Below are positions 45,547 through 55,309 of a stretch of DNA of 64,000 bases, in pieces. Position 1 is the first letter of the stretch; each line of letters opens with the position of its first letter. A program made the translations under genes and the position numbers. The notes beneath the pieces were generated by a model. The model saw nothing but the letters and a program-made list of their open reading frames with translations. It did no database searches and had not been told where the DNA came from. The DNA comes from Bradyrhizobium sp. AUGA SZCCT0158 (GTDB taxonomy: Bacteria > Pseudomonadota > Alphaproteobacteria > Rhizobiales > Xanthobacteraceae), in the NCBI RefSeq assembly GCF_018130065.1, contig NZ_JAFCME010000006.1, positions 62,001-126,000 of the forward strand. The letters run 5' to 3'.

Positions 45547-45948
45547 ATGGGACTTGGCGGATTACAGCACTACACCATCGAACCTGCCGATCTCGAGCGC
45601 ACCAAGGATTTCTACTGCGACGTGCTTGGACTGGAGAACGGCGACCGTCCACCGCTCGGTTTCCCCGGCTACTGGCTTTACTCCGGCGGCAACGCCACCG
45701 TGCACCTGATGGGTACGCGCGAGCCACGCGAGGGCATCGTGGTGCGCGGCACCGAAAGGAAATACGAGGACACCGGGCGGCTTGACCACATTGCCTTTGC
45801 TGCGACTGACGTCGATGGCGTGCGCAAGCGCCTGCAGGCCAAAGGCGTAAAATTCCGCGAGAGCATCGTGCCGCGAACCGGTGATACGCAAATCTTTCTC
45901 TACGATCCCGACGGCGTCGGTGTGGAGCTGAACTTCCCGAAGGCGTAA
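45547..45948 (+). CDS. VOC-family (glyoxalase/dioxygenase-like) protein
   Basis: 133 residues with two beta-alpha-beta-beta-beta modules of the vicinal-oxygen-chelate fold. Candidate metal ligands: His8 in LQHYTIEP, a His in ATVHLMG, His in LDHIAFAATDVDG, and Glu in GVGVELNFPKA. The end YDPDGVGVELNF is typical of the family. The start has a textbook AAGGAGAAGAAACC ahead of ATG 45547. Placed right after a flavoenzyme gene, so probably a catabolic pair (for example ring-cleavage or isomerase step); the substrate cannot be read. Confidence 0.88.
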   Translation: MGLGGLQHYTIEPADLERTKDFYCDVLGLENGDRPPLGFPGYWLYSGGNATVHLMGTREPREGIVVRGTERKYEDTGRLDHIAFAATDVDGVRKRLQAKGVKFRESIVPRTGDTQIFLYDPDGVGVELNFPKA

Positions 45949-46295
45949 CGGGCCACCGCCGCGAGCAATTTTCGACTGTTCGGTCAGCCCCAGCGCTGGC
46001 CGAACTTGCTTTAATTCCGGCTTTTTGATTTCGGCTTTGCGTTAGCGGTTCCCGACAAGGTCGCAAGTCAGCCATCAGTCGGGCGCGATCCCGTCAGGGT
46101 TTCTTCATCATTGCATGGCGATTGGAACCCGCCGCGCCGCTGCGGCAGGATAGCCGGGTGCCTCGCCTTTCACCTACCCCAGGGCATGCGTGCCCGGCTA
46201 TTCGCCCACGGGTAAGCCCCACCATGATGGGGAAGTCGCCCCGGACTCGTTCCGGGGCGGATGCCGTTAGGTGCGAATGCGTCAGTCTATCCGCG
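45949..46295. other. Intergenic region between convergent genes, with a perfect hairpin
   Basis: About 350 bp with no gene. At 46238-46258 GCCCCGGA-CTCGT-TCCGGGGC forms a perfect 8-bp stem with a 5-base loop, and a weaker CCCCA/TGGGG stem lies at 46217-46232. Neither has a T run. They may stop transcription from both sides or be part of a dispersed palindromic repeat; a genome search with the 46210-46260 segment would tell. Confidence 0.45.
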
Positions 46296-47045
46296 CTAAT
46301 CCAGCCCGCGCTCGTGGCTGAGATTGACCATTTCCTGGATGAATATCTTTTTCTGCTTCTCATCCAGGCTTGCAAATAAAGGTTCGGCGGCATCCGCCAC
46401 ATTGCGCTGGTCCACCGCACGGTCGTTGAGAAATTGGGCTTCGTTCCGCATCTGCTCGATGATGTCGTCGGGCGGATCGCGTTTGGCGCGCGCAATACGC
46501 AGATTGAGGCGATCGGCGCCATTATGGCCGAGATAGTGCATCGCACTGTTGAAGCCGGACCAGTTCTTCTCCTGCTCTGGCGTCAGATTCAATTGCTTCT
46601 TGATACGCTCGATATTGGCGTCGCTGTTGGCAACGATCTGTTCGGCCGTGATTTGCGGTGCACCGGTCTGGGTCAGCACCTGCGGCTGCTTCGCCGCCGT
46701 CTTTGTCCCCTTGGCCGCCTTGCCCGATTTGGCGGCATCGTCCTGCTTTGCGGTATCGCCTTGTTTGCCACCCTTCGCCGGGGCCGTCTGTTGCTGTTGC
46801 TGTTGTGCGCCGCCGGTGAGGACGCCGGTAACACCGGTCACCACCCCGACAACACCACCGATAGCGCCGCCAAGCACGCCGCCGACCGGTCCGGCCGCCT
46901 TGTTCCCCTCGCGGGCGCCCTTTTGGACCCCCTCAACCACCTGTGCCTCCACCGTGAGCGACGCGCTAAACAGCATAAGGGCGGCCACCCCAAGGGCTGC
47001 GCACAATCTGAACCGCGCGCGCAGCTTCGATGTCGGGCTGGTCAT
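46296..47045 (-). CDS. Exported LTxxQ-motif (Spy/CpxP-like) protein with glycine zipper
   Basis: 249 residues from ATG 47045; the open frame upstream to 47204 is not signal-like. Signal peptide (LCAALGVAALMLFSASLTVE). Then a glycine-zipper hydrophobic stretch (GGVLGGAIGGVVGVVTGVTG), six Gln, a Lys/Ala-rich linker, and a helical C-terminal domain with LNLTPEQEKNW and a second copy LDEKQKKIF. This is the paired LTxxQ pattern of Spy/CpxP-type periplasmic chaperones. It probably acts in the envelope; the zipper could insert in a membrane or mediate oligomerisation. No envelope-stress regulator is adjacent. Confidence 0.8.
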   Translation of the reverse strand: MTSPTSKLRARFRLCAALGVAALMLFSASLTVEAQVVEGVQKGAREGNKAAGPVGGVLGGAIGGVVGVVTGVTGVLTGGAQQQQQQTAPAKGGKQGDTAKQDDAAKSGKAAKGTKTAAKQPQVLTQTGAPQITAEQIVANSDANIERIKKQLNLTPEQEKNWSGFNSAMHYLGHNGADRLNLRIARAKRDPPDDIIEQMRNEAQFLNDRAVDQRNVADAAEPLFASLDEKQKKIFIQEMVNLSHERGLD

Positions 47046-47510
47046 TGTCTGGTCTCCATGGTCGATCGTGAGTTTCCGGCGGGGTGGTGCTGGGCCAAGG
47101 ACCGCGGCCGAATCCGATTTTATCGTTTTCGCGCCGCGCGAGTCTACCTGCCGCGCCTGGTCATCCCAGTGATGAAAACGCCGGCGTATCCCCATTTTGG
47201 ACACGTGGTAGGGGAACCTGCGGCGCTATTTCGCATCCTCACCCCTCCGATGAGTTCGATAGGTGCAACGCAATATTCCGCGTCATGAGTCAGGAATGAG
47301 CGGTAGATAACGGGCCAACGGTCGTCATCGCCTTCGATTTGCACGCAACGTTAGTTCTAGGACAGCGCCTACGTGATTTCTCGACAGACGCTGGCAATTC
47401 TGCTCTGATCGTCAATAATGAAATATCCGCGGCGTCCGAATGGAGCCGAATAAAAAAGCAAGAACGGGAATTTCCTTCATATCCGATTGGCCCATCCAGG
47501 GAGGAACGCC
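47046..47510. promoter_or_regulatory. Divergent promoter region for the LTxxQ gene and the ABC importer
   Basis: 465 bp between two divergent starts, AT-richer near the importer (AATAATGAAATATCC; AATAAAAAAGCAAG at 47420-47465). It presumably holds both promoters. No specific operator could be identified by eye. Confidence 0.4.
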
Positions 47511-48851
47511 ATGACACGGAAGAAGCTTACTCGACGCCAATTCATTGCTGCGACAGCGCTATCATCGGCTGCACTCGTGACCGCACCCTACGTGCGCGGC
47601 GCACACGCCGCCGGCAAGCTATCGATCGGATTTTGGGACCACTGGGTACCCGGCGCCAACAAGGCTTCTACCGATATTGTCAATGAGTGGGCCGAGAAGG
47701 AAAAGGTCGAGGTCACCATCGACTACATCCCGAGCCAGGGTAACAAGAACCTCTTGACGATCGCCGCCGAAGCCCAGGCGAAGTCGGGCCACGACATTCT
47801 GGCGATGCCGACCTGGTGGCCGCACGCGCAGGCGGAGTTGCTCGAGCCGATGAATGACGTGGTCGAGGGGCTCATCAAGCAGAACGGCGAAGTCAACGGC
47901 ACCGTCCAGTACCTTGGCAAGGCCGGCAACAAATGGCTGGGTGTTCCGGCCTGCGTCGGCAGCCAGATCAAGGGACCCTGCTCGCGTATCGATCTGATGA
48001 AGCAGCACGCCGGTATCGACGTCCAGGCCATGTACCCGGCGGGTTCGGCGCCGAAAGCCGATGGCTGGACCACGGACACATTCCTGAAGGCGGCGGAGGC
48101 CTGTCACAAGGGCGGCGTTCCCTTCGGCATCGGACTTGGCGAGACCAGCGATTCCGTCGATACCGTCGGGGCGTTCTTCCTGGCCTTCGGGGCGGAGGTC
48201 GTCGATGCCAAGGGCAACGTCGTCGTCAAGAACGACAACGTGCGCCAGGCGCTCGAATATTACAAAAAGCTGATGGCCTTCCTGCCGTCGGACGCGCCGT
48301 CATGGGACGACGGCTCCAACAACAGGTGGCTGGTCTCGGGCAGAGGCGCCCTGATCATGAATCCGCCGAGCGCGTGGGCCGTCGCCAAGCGCGATGCGCC
48401 GCAGATCGCGGAACAATGCTGGACCCACGGCTTCCCGGTCGGTCCGAAGGGCCGCTTCGCGCCGTTCCTGCCCTACTTCTGGAGCGTCTGGAGCTTCTCC
48501 AAGAACAAGCCGGCGGCAAAGAGCGTGCTGACGCGCCTGTCGCAGCCGGATGCGGTCGAGAAAATGGTGGCGGCGAGCGGCGGCTACGACCTGCCAGCCT
48601 TCGAGAAACTGACGACCCTGAAGACATGGGCCGAGGAAGGACCGCCGAAGGGCACGCTCTACCACTATCCGAATCCGCACAAGCATCAGCTGCTTTCGAT
48701 CTCGGCGTCGCCCGCGCCGCCCAAGGTCGCCCAGCAGATCTACACCCAGGCAACGCTCACCAAGATGTGCGTGCGCTTCTACCGGGGCGAGCCCATGGAG
48801 AAGACGCTGGCCTGGGCGGAAGGCGAACTCGAAGGCTTCATGCGTAGCTGA
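47511..48851 (+). CDS. ABC importer, periplasmic solute-binding protein (family 1)
   Basis: 446 residues. The Tat-type signal peptide has RRQFIAATALSSAALVTAPY. The mature part begins GKLSIGFWDHWVPGANKAST and has the look of the family 1 sugar/polyol receptors (WWPHAQAELLEPMNDVVEGL; NNRWLVSGRGALIMNPPSAW). Substrate unknown; carbohydrate, polyol or a related compound is likely from the family. ATG 47511 follows AGGGAGGAACGCC; a start 24 bases upstream would spoil the signal. First gene of a complete importer operon with two permeases and an ATPase. Confidence 0.9.
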   Translation: MTRKKLTRRQFIAATALSSAALVTAPYVRGAHAAGKLSIGFWDHWVPGANKASTDIVNEWAEKEKVEVTIDYIPSQGNKNLLTIAAEAQAKSGHDILAMPTWWPHAQAELLEPMNDVVEGLIKQNGEVNGTVQYLGKAGNKWLGVPACVGSQIKGPCSRIDLMKQHAGIDVQAMYPAGSAPKADGWTTDTFLKAAEACHKGGVPFGIGLGETSDSVDTVGAFFLAFGAEVVDAKGNVVVKNDNVRQALEYYKKLMAFLPSDAPSWDDGSNNRWLVSGRGALIMNPPSAWAVAKRDAPQIAEQCWTHGFPVGPKGRFAPFLPYFWSVWSFSKNKPAAKSVLTRLSQPDAVEKMVAASGGYDLPAFEKLTTLKTWAEEGPPKGTLYHYPNPHKHQLLSISASPAPPKVAQQIYTQATLTKMCVRFYRGEPMEKTLAWAEGELEGFMRS

Positions 48852-48867
48852 GGCGATTTCGCCGCCG

Positions 48868-48941
48868 CGGCCCGTCGGATATCGGGCCGTGGGGGCGTAC
48901 ATCCGCCTGCCGACACGATGGGAGCCGGCGCCGCGCCGGCT
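48868..48941 (+). promoter_or_regulatory. Two intercistronic stem-loops after the binding-protein gene
   Basis: CGGCCCG (48868-48874) pairs with CGGGCCG (48883-48889), and AGCCGGC (48923-48929) pairs with GCCGGCT (48935-48941). Both are perfect 7-bp stems with short loops and no T run. Such hairpins after the receptor gene commonly protect its mRNA or reduce read-through, so the receptor is made in excess over the permeases. Confidence 0.5.
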
Positions 48942-48993
48942 TCTCGACGAGGAAACTACCCTGCTCTAATGAAACTCGCGAGGAAGATGCATC

Positions 48994-49926
48994 ATGGCTG
49001 ATGTCGCGATTGAGCGTAACGCCGCTCCGCGAACGGGGCGCAAGCGCGCCAGTTTACGAACCGCCCTGAAGCGCAAATCGACCGCGGCCTTCCTGATGAC
49101 GCTGCCGCTGATCCTGCTGATCTTGCTGCTGGTCATCTATCCTGCCTTCTACTCGCTGCATCTGGCCACCCTGAACAAGTCGATGCAGCGCTTCATCGGA
49201 CTCGGAAACTTCCAGTTCCTGTTCAAGCGGGAAACCTTCTGGCTGGTGGTCGAGCAATCCTGCATTTTTGCGATCACGGCCGTCGTCTTCAAGGCCCTGA
49301 TCGGTTTCATCGTGGCGCACTTCGTCCACAACATTCCGGCCAAGGGCCAGCGCAAATGGCGCGGCATGCTGCTGGTGCCCTGGGTCATTCCGCCGGCCAT
49401 GAGCACGCTGGCGTGGCTGTGGCTGTTCGATCCGTCGTACAGCGCCTTCAACTATCTATTGGCCGGCATCGGCATCGACCGGATTCCATGGACCGGCGAG
49501 ACCGGCTGGGCCCGCTTCTCGGTCATCCTGGTGAATATCTGGTTCGGCGCCCCGTTTTTCATGATCATGTACCTGGCTTCGCTGAAATCGGTGCCCGACC
49601 AGCTCTATGAGGCCGCGGCCATCGACGGCGCCAACTGGTGGCAGCGCATCTGGTACGTGACACTGCCGATGATGCGCAACATCATCGCAATCACCACGCT
49701 GTTTTCGCTGATCGTCACCTTCGCCAACTTCGATATCGTGCGCATCCTGACCGCGGGCGGTCCGCTGGACCGGACCCATATGTTCGCCACCTGGGCATTC
49801 CGCATCGGTATCGAGGGCGGCGACATTCCGCTCGGCGCCAGCGTCTCGCTGTTCATGGTGCCGATACTCGCAATCGCGGCGGTGTTCATCCTGCGCGACA
49901 TCAACAAACGCGGGAATGAATCCTGA
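48994..49926 (+). CDS. ABC importer permease (MalF/UgpA-type)
   Basis: 310 residues with about six membrane helices; first helix TAAFLMTLPLILLILLLVIY. The EAA loop that contacts the ATPase is visible: YEAAAIDGANWWQRIWYVTL. A basic N-terminus (RTGRKRASLRTALKRK) faces the cytoplasm. GAGGAAG precedes ATG 48994. Its stop overlaps the start of the second permease (TGATG), so the two are translationally coupled and form the heterodimeric channel. Confidence 0.92.
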   Translation: MADVAIERNAAPRTGRKRASLRTALKRKSTAAFLMTLPLILLILLLVIYPAFYSLHLATLNKSMQRFIGLGNFQFLFKRETFWLVVEQSCIFAITAVVFKALIGFIVAHFVHNIPAKGQRKWRGMLLVPWVIPPAMSTLAWLWLFDPSYSAFNYLLAGIGIDRIPWTGETGWARFSVILVNIWFGAPFFMIMYLASLKSVPDQLYEAAAIDGANWWQRIWYVTLPMMRNIIAITTLFSLIVTFANFDIVRILTAGGPLDRTHMFATWAFRIGIEGGDIPLGASVSLFMVPILAIAAVFILRDINKRGNES

Positions 49927-50840
49927 TGACCAGCACCGTCGTGATCGACAAGGCCGCCCCGACCCGCCCCGTCAAACTGCGCAGCATGAGCCGCGATCGC
50001 ACCTGGGCGCTGCGATGGTCGTACTTCTTCCTCACTTTGTTCGCGGTGTTCGCGCTGGTACCTCCGCTCTACATGGTGATCACGTCGCTGAAGACCAGCG
50101 CCGAAATCTCCGCGGCGACGAACCCGTGGTGGGTTTACCATCCGACCTTGTCGAACTACGTCGAGTTGCTGACATCGAACCAGTTCCTGACCTTCTTCCG
50201 CAATTCGGCGCTGGTCTCGATCTTCGTCGTGACCATCACCATGCTGATCAGCGTGCCCGCGGCTTTTGCGCTGGCGCGGATGCGGTTCTGGGGCTCGGCA
50301 ACGCTGGCGACCGGCGTTTTCCTGACTTACCTCATCCCTGAAACACTGCTGTTTCTCCCCTTGTTCAAGATGTTCGTGGCGTTCGGCGACCTGACCGGGA
50401 TCCAGCTGATCAACAAATGGTACGTGCTGCTGGTGATCTATCCGACGCTGACGGTGCCGTTCTGCACCTGGATCATGATCGGTTACTTCGCCTCCATCCC
50501 CAAGGAGCTTGACGAGGCGGCGATCATCGACGGCGCGTCCTGGTTCCAGACGCTGACGCGTATCTTCATCCCCGTCGCCCTGCCCGGCCTGATCGCGGCG
50601 ACCATCTTCGCCTTCACGGTTTCCTGGGCGCAGTTTCTCTATCCGCTGGTTTTCACGACATCGACGGACCAACTGGTGCTGCCGGTCGGTATCGTCACGA
50701 CCTTGATCAAGGGCGACGTGTTCGCATGGGGCCAGATCATGACCGGCGCCCTGCTCGGCGCCGCGCCGCCGCTGATCATCTACGCGTTCCTGATGGACTA
50801 TTACATTGCCGGCCTGACCGCCGGTGCGACAAAGGGTTGA
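49926..50840 (+). CDS. ABC importer permease (MalG/UgpE-type)
   Basis: 304 residues, six predicted membrane helices. The EAA motif is [20 protein letters not shown]. The end [20 protein letters not shown] then [13 protein letters not shown] is typical of the MalG side. The ATG overlaps the stop of the first permease. The ATPase gene begins 4 bases after its stop. Together with the preceding genes it makes a standard carbohydrate-type importer. Confidence 0.92.
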   Translation: MTSTVVIDKAAPTRPVKLRSMSRDRTWALRWSYFFLTLFAVFALVPPLYMVITSLKTSAEISAATNPWWVYHPTLSNYVELLTSNQFLTFFRNSALVSIFVVTITMLISVPAAFALARMRFWGSATLATGVFLTYLIPETLLFLPLFKMFVAFGDLTGIQLINKWYVLLVIYPTLTVPFCTWIMIGYFASIPKELDEAAIIDGASWFQTLTRIFIPVALPGLIAATIFAFTVSWAQFLYPLVFTTSTDQLVLPVGIVTTLIKGDVFAWGQIMTGALLGAAPPLIIYAFLMDYYIAGLTAGATKG

Positions 50841-50844
50841 ACTC

Positions 50845-51945
<1,101 letters not shown>

Positions 51946-51977
51946 CGGCGGAGTTAACAGTCACCCAAGGGCAGGAA

Positions 51978-52964
51978 ATGGCGACCAACAAGAAGAAAAT
52001 CTTCGTCACGGAATCGATGTCACAGCAGGGGCGCGCGTTGCTCGACGCACGCGAGGATATCGAACTCGTTGAATTCCCCAACATGATCTCGCAACCGGAT
52101 TTCCAGGCCAAGCTCAAGGAGCATGCGCCGGTCCATGGTGTCGCCCTCGGCGGCACCCGCTTCGGCGAAACGGAACTGGAAGCTTCCAGGGACATGTTGG
52201 TGGTGACCCGGATCGGGGTCGGTTTTGACGCGGTCGATGTGCCGGCGCTGAGCCGCCGCAAGGTGCCGCTGATGGTCGCCGGCACCGCGAATTCGCCCTC
52301 CGTTGCCGAGTGCGCATTGTTCATGATGCTGACATTGGCAAAACGCGCGGTGGAAATGCACTCCATCGTGAGGGACAACAAATGGCCGAGCCGGCTCGGC
52401 ATGCTGCCCTACGACCTCTATGGCAAGACCGTACTGATCGTTGGCTTCGGCCGCATCGGCAGCCGCACCGCCAAGCGCTGCCAGGCGATGGAAATGAACG
52501 TGCTGGTTTTCGATCCCTACAGGCCCGCCGCCGAGATCAAGGCCGCCGGCTGCGAGCCAGTCACCGATCTCGACGCGGCGTTGCCGCGCGCCGACTTCGT
52601 CAGCCTGCATTGCCCGAAGACCCCGGAGACGGTCGGCATGATCAATGCCGCGCGCTTGAGGCGGTTGAAGCCGACCGCCTATCTGATCAATACCGCGCGC
52701 GGCGGCATCATCGACGAACCCGCGCTGCATGACGCGCTGGTGTCCGGCAAACTTGCCGGCGCCGGTCTCGACGTGTTCGAACAGGAGCCGCCGCCAGCCG
52801 GCCATTCGCTGTTCGCGCTTCCGAACGTCATCTTCGCACCCCATGTGGCCGGTGTGACAAGGGAAGCCGTCGATCGCATGAGCGAACAGACCGCACGCAA
52901 TATCCTGAGCGTTCTCGACGGCGATCCGTTGCGTCAGAACGTCATCAACCAGGACGTGCTCTGA
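51978..52964 (+). CDS. D-2-hydroxyacid dehydrogenase (SerA/GyaR-like)
   Basis: 328 residues. The cofactor domain has VLIVGFGRIGSRTAKRC (GxGxxG) and FDPYRP with Asp favouring NAD. Active-site elements are Arg in INTARGGIIDE, Glu in DVFEQEP and His in APHVAGVTREA. The N-terminal substrate domain is of the phosphoglycerate/glyoxylate-reductase type (GVALGGTRFG, VVTRIGVGFDAVDV). AGGAA lies just before ATG 51978. It follows the ATPase gene by 32 bp, so it likely acts on the imported compound or a product of it, for example reducing or oxidising a sugar acid. Exact substrate open. Confidence 0.88.
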   Translation: MATNKKKIFVTESMSQQGRALLDAREDIELVEFPNMISQPDFQAKLKEHAPVHGVALGGTRFGETELEASRDMLVVTRIGVGFDAVDVPALSRRKVPLMVAGTANSPSVAECALFMMLTLAKRAVEMHSIVRDNKWPSRLGMLPYDLYGKTVLIVGFGRIGSRTAKRCQAMEMNVLVFDPYRPAAEIKAAGCEPVTDLDAALPRADFVSLHCPKTPETVGMINAARLRRLKPTAYLINTARGGIIDEPALHDALVSGKLAGAGLDVFEQEPPPAGHSLFALPNVIFAPHVAGVTREAVDRMSEQTARNILSVLDGDPLRQNVINQDVL

Positions 52965-53212
52965 GCGATCCGGGATGATCAAACCGGGTGACGGCTGAAC
53001 GATCGAGCGGCCGCCCGGGAATGTTTCATACCGATGAGATCATAAGGAACCCTTATTCCGTATTGCGGGCTAACCGTGCAGATCCGTGCCCGGCATCGCC
53101 GGTTTTGCTTCTGAACGGACAAAACTCAGCCTCATTCGGAAGCGAGGAAAAGATACCGGGCGGCAACGGGGACACCGATTCCGCAGACGGAGCTCGATCC
53201 GGAGGCCGAATC

Positions 53213-53725
53213 GTGAGCCAAAACGACCCGACCGACAACGCCCTGGCGGCGATCGCCAGCATTCTCGATCAGCCGCCCGTGATCCCCCGCGAGCGGGAAC
53301 GGCCTGCCGTTGACGAGGTGGCGGCCACCCCTCCGCCACTCGAAGAATTTCAACCGATCGAAGCAGCACCTTCGTTCGCGGTTCCTCCGCCGCTTGAGAC
53401 CGCGGCGCCGATCGAGGCGGCCCCCCCACCTGAGGTCTTTCTGCCGTTCGAGGCCGATGGCTATTCCAAGGTCGGGCCCGGACCCATGGCCGCGATCCGT
53501 TTCAAATGGACGGTCCGCGAGGACGATGGCGACTATTACGTCGATGAGACCATTGGGGAGAATTCAACGCCCATTGTCAGTGGACCGATGAACAAGGATG
53601 CCGCGATCCAGCTGGTCGACGACCGCGAAGACGCGGCACGTCGCCGGTTCGACCAACTGAAAAGCGAAATGACAGGACGCGCCGCCGTCGCCAATCTGGT
53701 GCGCAAAGACAACGGCGAGGCGTAA
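53213..53725 (+). CDS. Pro/Ala/Glu-rich protein of unknown function
   Basis: 170 residues from GTG 53213, which has GGAGG seven bases upstream; the frame is open to 52988, but that part has no coding look and no better start. N-terminal half: acidic and proline-rich, low complexity (EEFQPIEAAPSFAVPPPLET, PIEAAPPPEVFLPF). C-terminal half: a compact domain FKWTVREDDGDYYVDETIGE followed by DAAIQLVDDREDAARRRFDQ. No signal peptide or membrane helix. Family not recognised. Adjacent to a convergent decayed gene. Confidence 0.65.
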   Translation: MSQNDPTDNALAAIASILDQPPVIPRERERPAVDEVAATPPPLEEFQPIEAAPSFAVPPPLETAAPIEAAPPPEVFLPFEADGYSKVGPGPMAAIRFKWTVREDDGDYYVDETIGENSTPIVSGPMNKDAAIQLVDDREDAARRRFDQLKSEMTGRAAVANLVRKDNGEA

Positions 53726-53734
53726 TCGGACGCG

Positions 53735-54245
53735 CTATCGCCGCGGCCCGAGGAAATCCTTCTTGGCGAGATCCACGCCGGCATGGCGCAGGATGTCGTA
53801 AGCCGTGGTGACGTGGAAGAAGAACTGCGGCACGCTGAATGTCAGCAGCAACGACCGCCCGATGAATCTGCGTGTCGCCCCGTTCTTGAATGTAAACACC
53901 ACCTCCTTGTCTGCGGCGCCGTCAATCTCCGCGCGTGGCAGGCTTTGCGCAAAGGCGATCGCTGCCGCGATACGCATTGGAGCTCGGGAATATCCGGCTC
54001 GGCCACCGGAAAAACATGCGGCTCGCGCCCGGCCGCAGCGCGCAGGCAACCACCGCATGACGGTTGCCCTCCCCGACCTGGCGCGTCAGATTGTACATGT
54101 TGGGATAGAGCCGCATATCGAGCAGGATCGCCGGATCGATGTTTTTCGCCTTGGAATAGGTCGAGGCGTGGTCCAGCAACGTCGACAGATTGCCGAGATA
54201 CGGCACGAAAACATCGACCGACGTTTCACAGAGCGAGATGGTCAC
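53735..54245 (-). pseudogene. DUF1993-like gene with two frameshifts
   Basis: Three minus-strand frames in succession match one DUF1993-type protein of ~168 residues. Frame one: MTISLCETSVDVFVPYLGNL through DMRLYPNMYNLTRQVGEGNR to about VVACAL. A second frame gives GREPHVFPVAEPDIPELQ (around 53985-54035). A third frame gives MRIAAAIAFAQSLPRAEIDG to FFFHVTTAYDILRHAGVDLA and the stop at 53735. The two frame changes lie within ~60 bases of each other near 54035 and 53975. Two independent shifts make a real pseudogene more likely than a reading error, but both could also be sequencing errors in a GC-rich stretch. Confidence 0.72.
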
Positions 54246-54342
54246 GATTGGATCTCTCCGTCTGGCGCGGCGCCGACATCTGGTCTAAATCCTGCGTCAT
54301 CACAAACAAGGTGTCATCGAATTCACCGGCGGAGAAGAACTG

Positions 54343-55122
54343 ATGCTTCGAATGCTATTTGGTCTGGGCATGGCTGCCCTGTTGACGATGTCAGCCCATG
54401 CCCAGCAGCCGGCCCCTTCCCGCCTCGACGACATCATCAAGCGCGGCACGCTGCGGGTCGGCATGACCGGCGACTACCGGCCCTTCAGCTATCTCGACAA
54501 GACGACTTCGAAATTCAGCGGCTTTGACGTCGACATGGCGGAAGCGCTCGGCAAGGCGCTCGGCGTCAAGGTCGAATTCGTCCACACCGCATGGCCGCAA
54601 CTGATGAAGGATTTCGAGTCCGACAATTTCGACGTCGCGATGAGCGGCGTATCGATCACACTTGACCGGCAGAAGAAGGGCCTGTTTTCGACGCCGATCA
54701 TGCGTGAGGGCAAGACGCCAATCGCCCGCTGCGCCGACAAGGGCAAGTACGAAACCATTGCCGATATCGACAAGCCCGGCACGCGCGTGATCGTCAATCC
54801 CGGCGGCACCAACGAACGGTTTGCCCGCGCCAACGTCAAGAACGCGGAAGTGAAACTCCATAACGACAACGTCACGATCTTCGACGAGATCGCCAAGGGC
54901 AATGCGGACCTGATGATGACGGATTCGTCGGAGACGCTGTACCAGCAGAAGCTACATCCCGGCGTGCTGTGCGCGGTGCATCCCGAAAAGCCGTTCGACT
55001 TCGCTGAGAAGGCCTATTGGCTGCAGCGCGACGTCGCGCTGAAAGCCTTCGTCGATCAGTGGCTGCACATTGCGAGAGAGGACGGCAGCTTCAGGAAAAT
55101 CTACGCCGCCTGGTTCGATTGA
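54343..55122 (+). CDS. Periplasmic PheC-like protein (cyclohexadienyl dehydratase / family 3 binding protein)
   Basis: 259 residues with a signal peptide (MLRMLFGLGMAALLTMSAHA). Binding-protein fold: RGTLRVGMTGDYRPFSYLDK, FSGFDVDMAEALGKALGVKV, VAMSGVSITLDRQKKGLFS, VIVNPGGTNERFARANVKNA, NADLMMTDSSET. NPGGTNE.FARAN, DNVTIF and HPEKPFDFAEKAY are strikingly like Pseudomonas PheC, the periplasmic dehydratase that turns prephenate or arogenate into phenylpyruvate or phenylalanine. It could instead be an amino-acid receptor without permease; no permease genes are adjacent. Fold is certain, activity is inferred. Confidence 0.82.
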   Translation: MLRMLFGLGMAALLTMSAHAQQPAPSRLDDIIKRGTLRVGMTGDYRPFSYLDKTTSKFSGFDVDMAEALGKALGVKVEFVHTAWPQLMKDFESDNFDVAMSGVSITLDRQKKGLFSTPIMREGKTPIARCADKGKYETIADIDKPGTRVIVNPGGTNERFARANVKNAEVKLHNDNVTIFDEIAKGNADLMMTDSSETLYQQKLHPGVLCAVHPEKPFDFAEKAYWLQRDVALKAFVDQWLHIAREDGSFRKIYAAWFD

Positions 55123-55309
55123 TCGGCCGGCAAAATACGCCGGTTTCGCCGCAAATTGACCGTCTATCGGTTGCAAATTAGTCTGCTCAGACGACATTGA
55201 ACCAAAGCCGCTAGTGCACGACTTACCATCTGAAAGTGATCTGGATCACGTTTTGCGAGCTGCCATTGCGTAGCTTCGGGGGTTGGGATTCCCTGCTCAG
55301 GAGGTCAAT

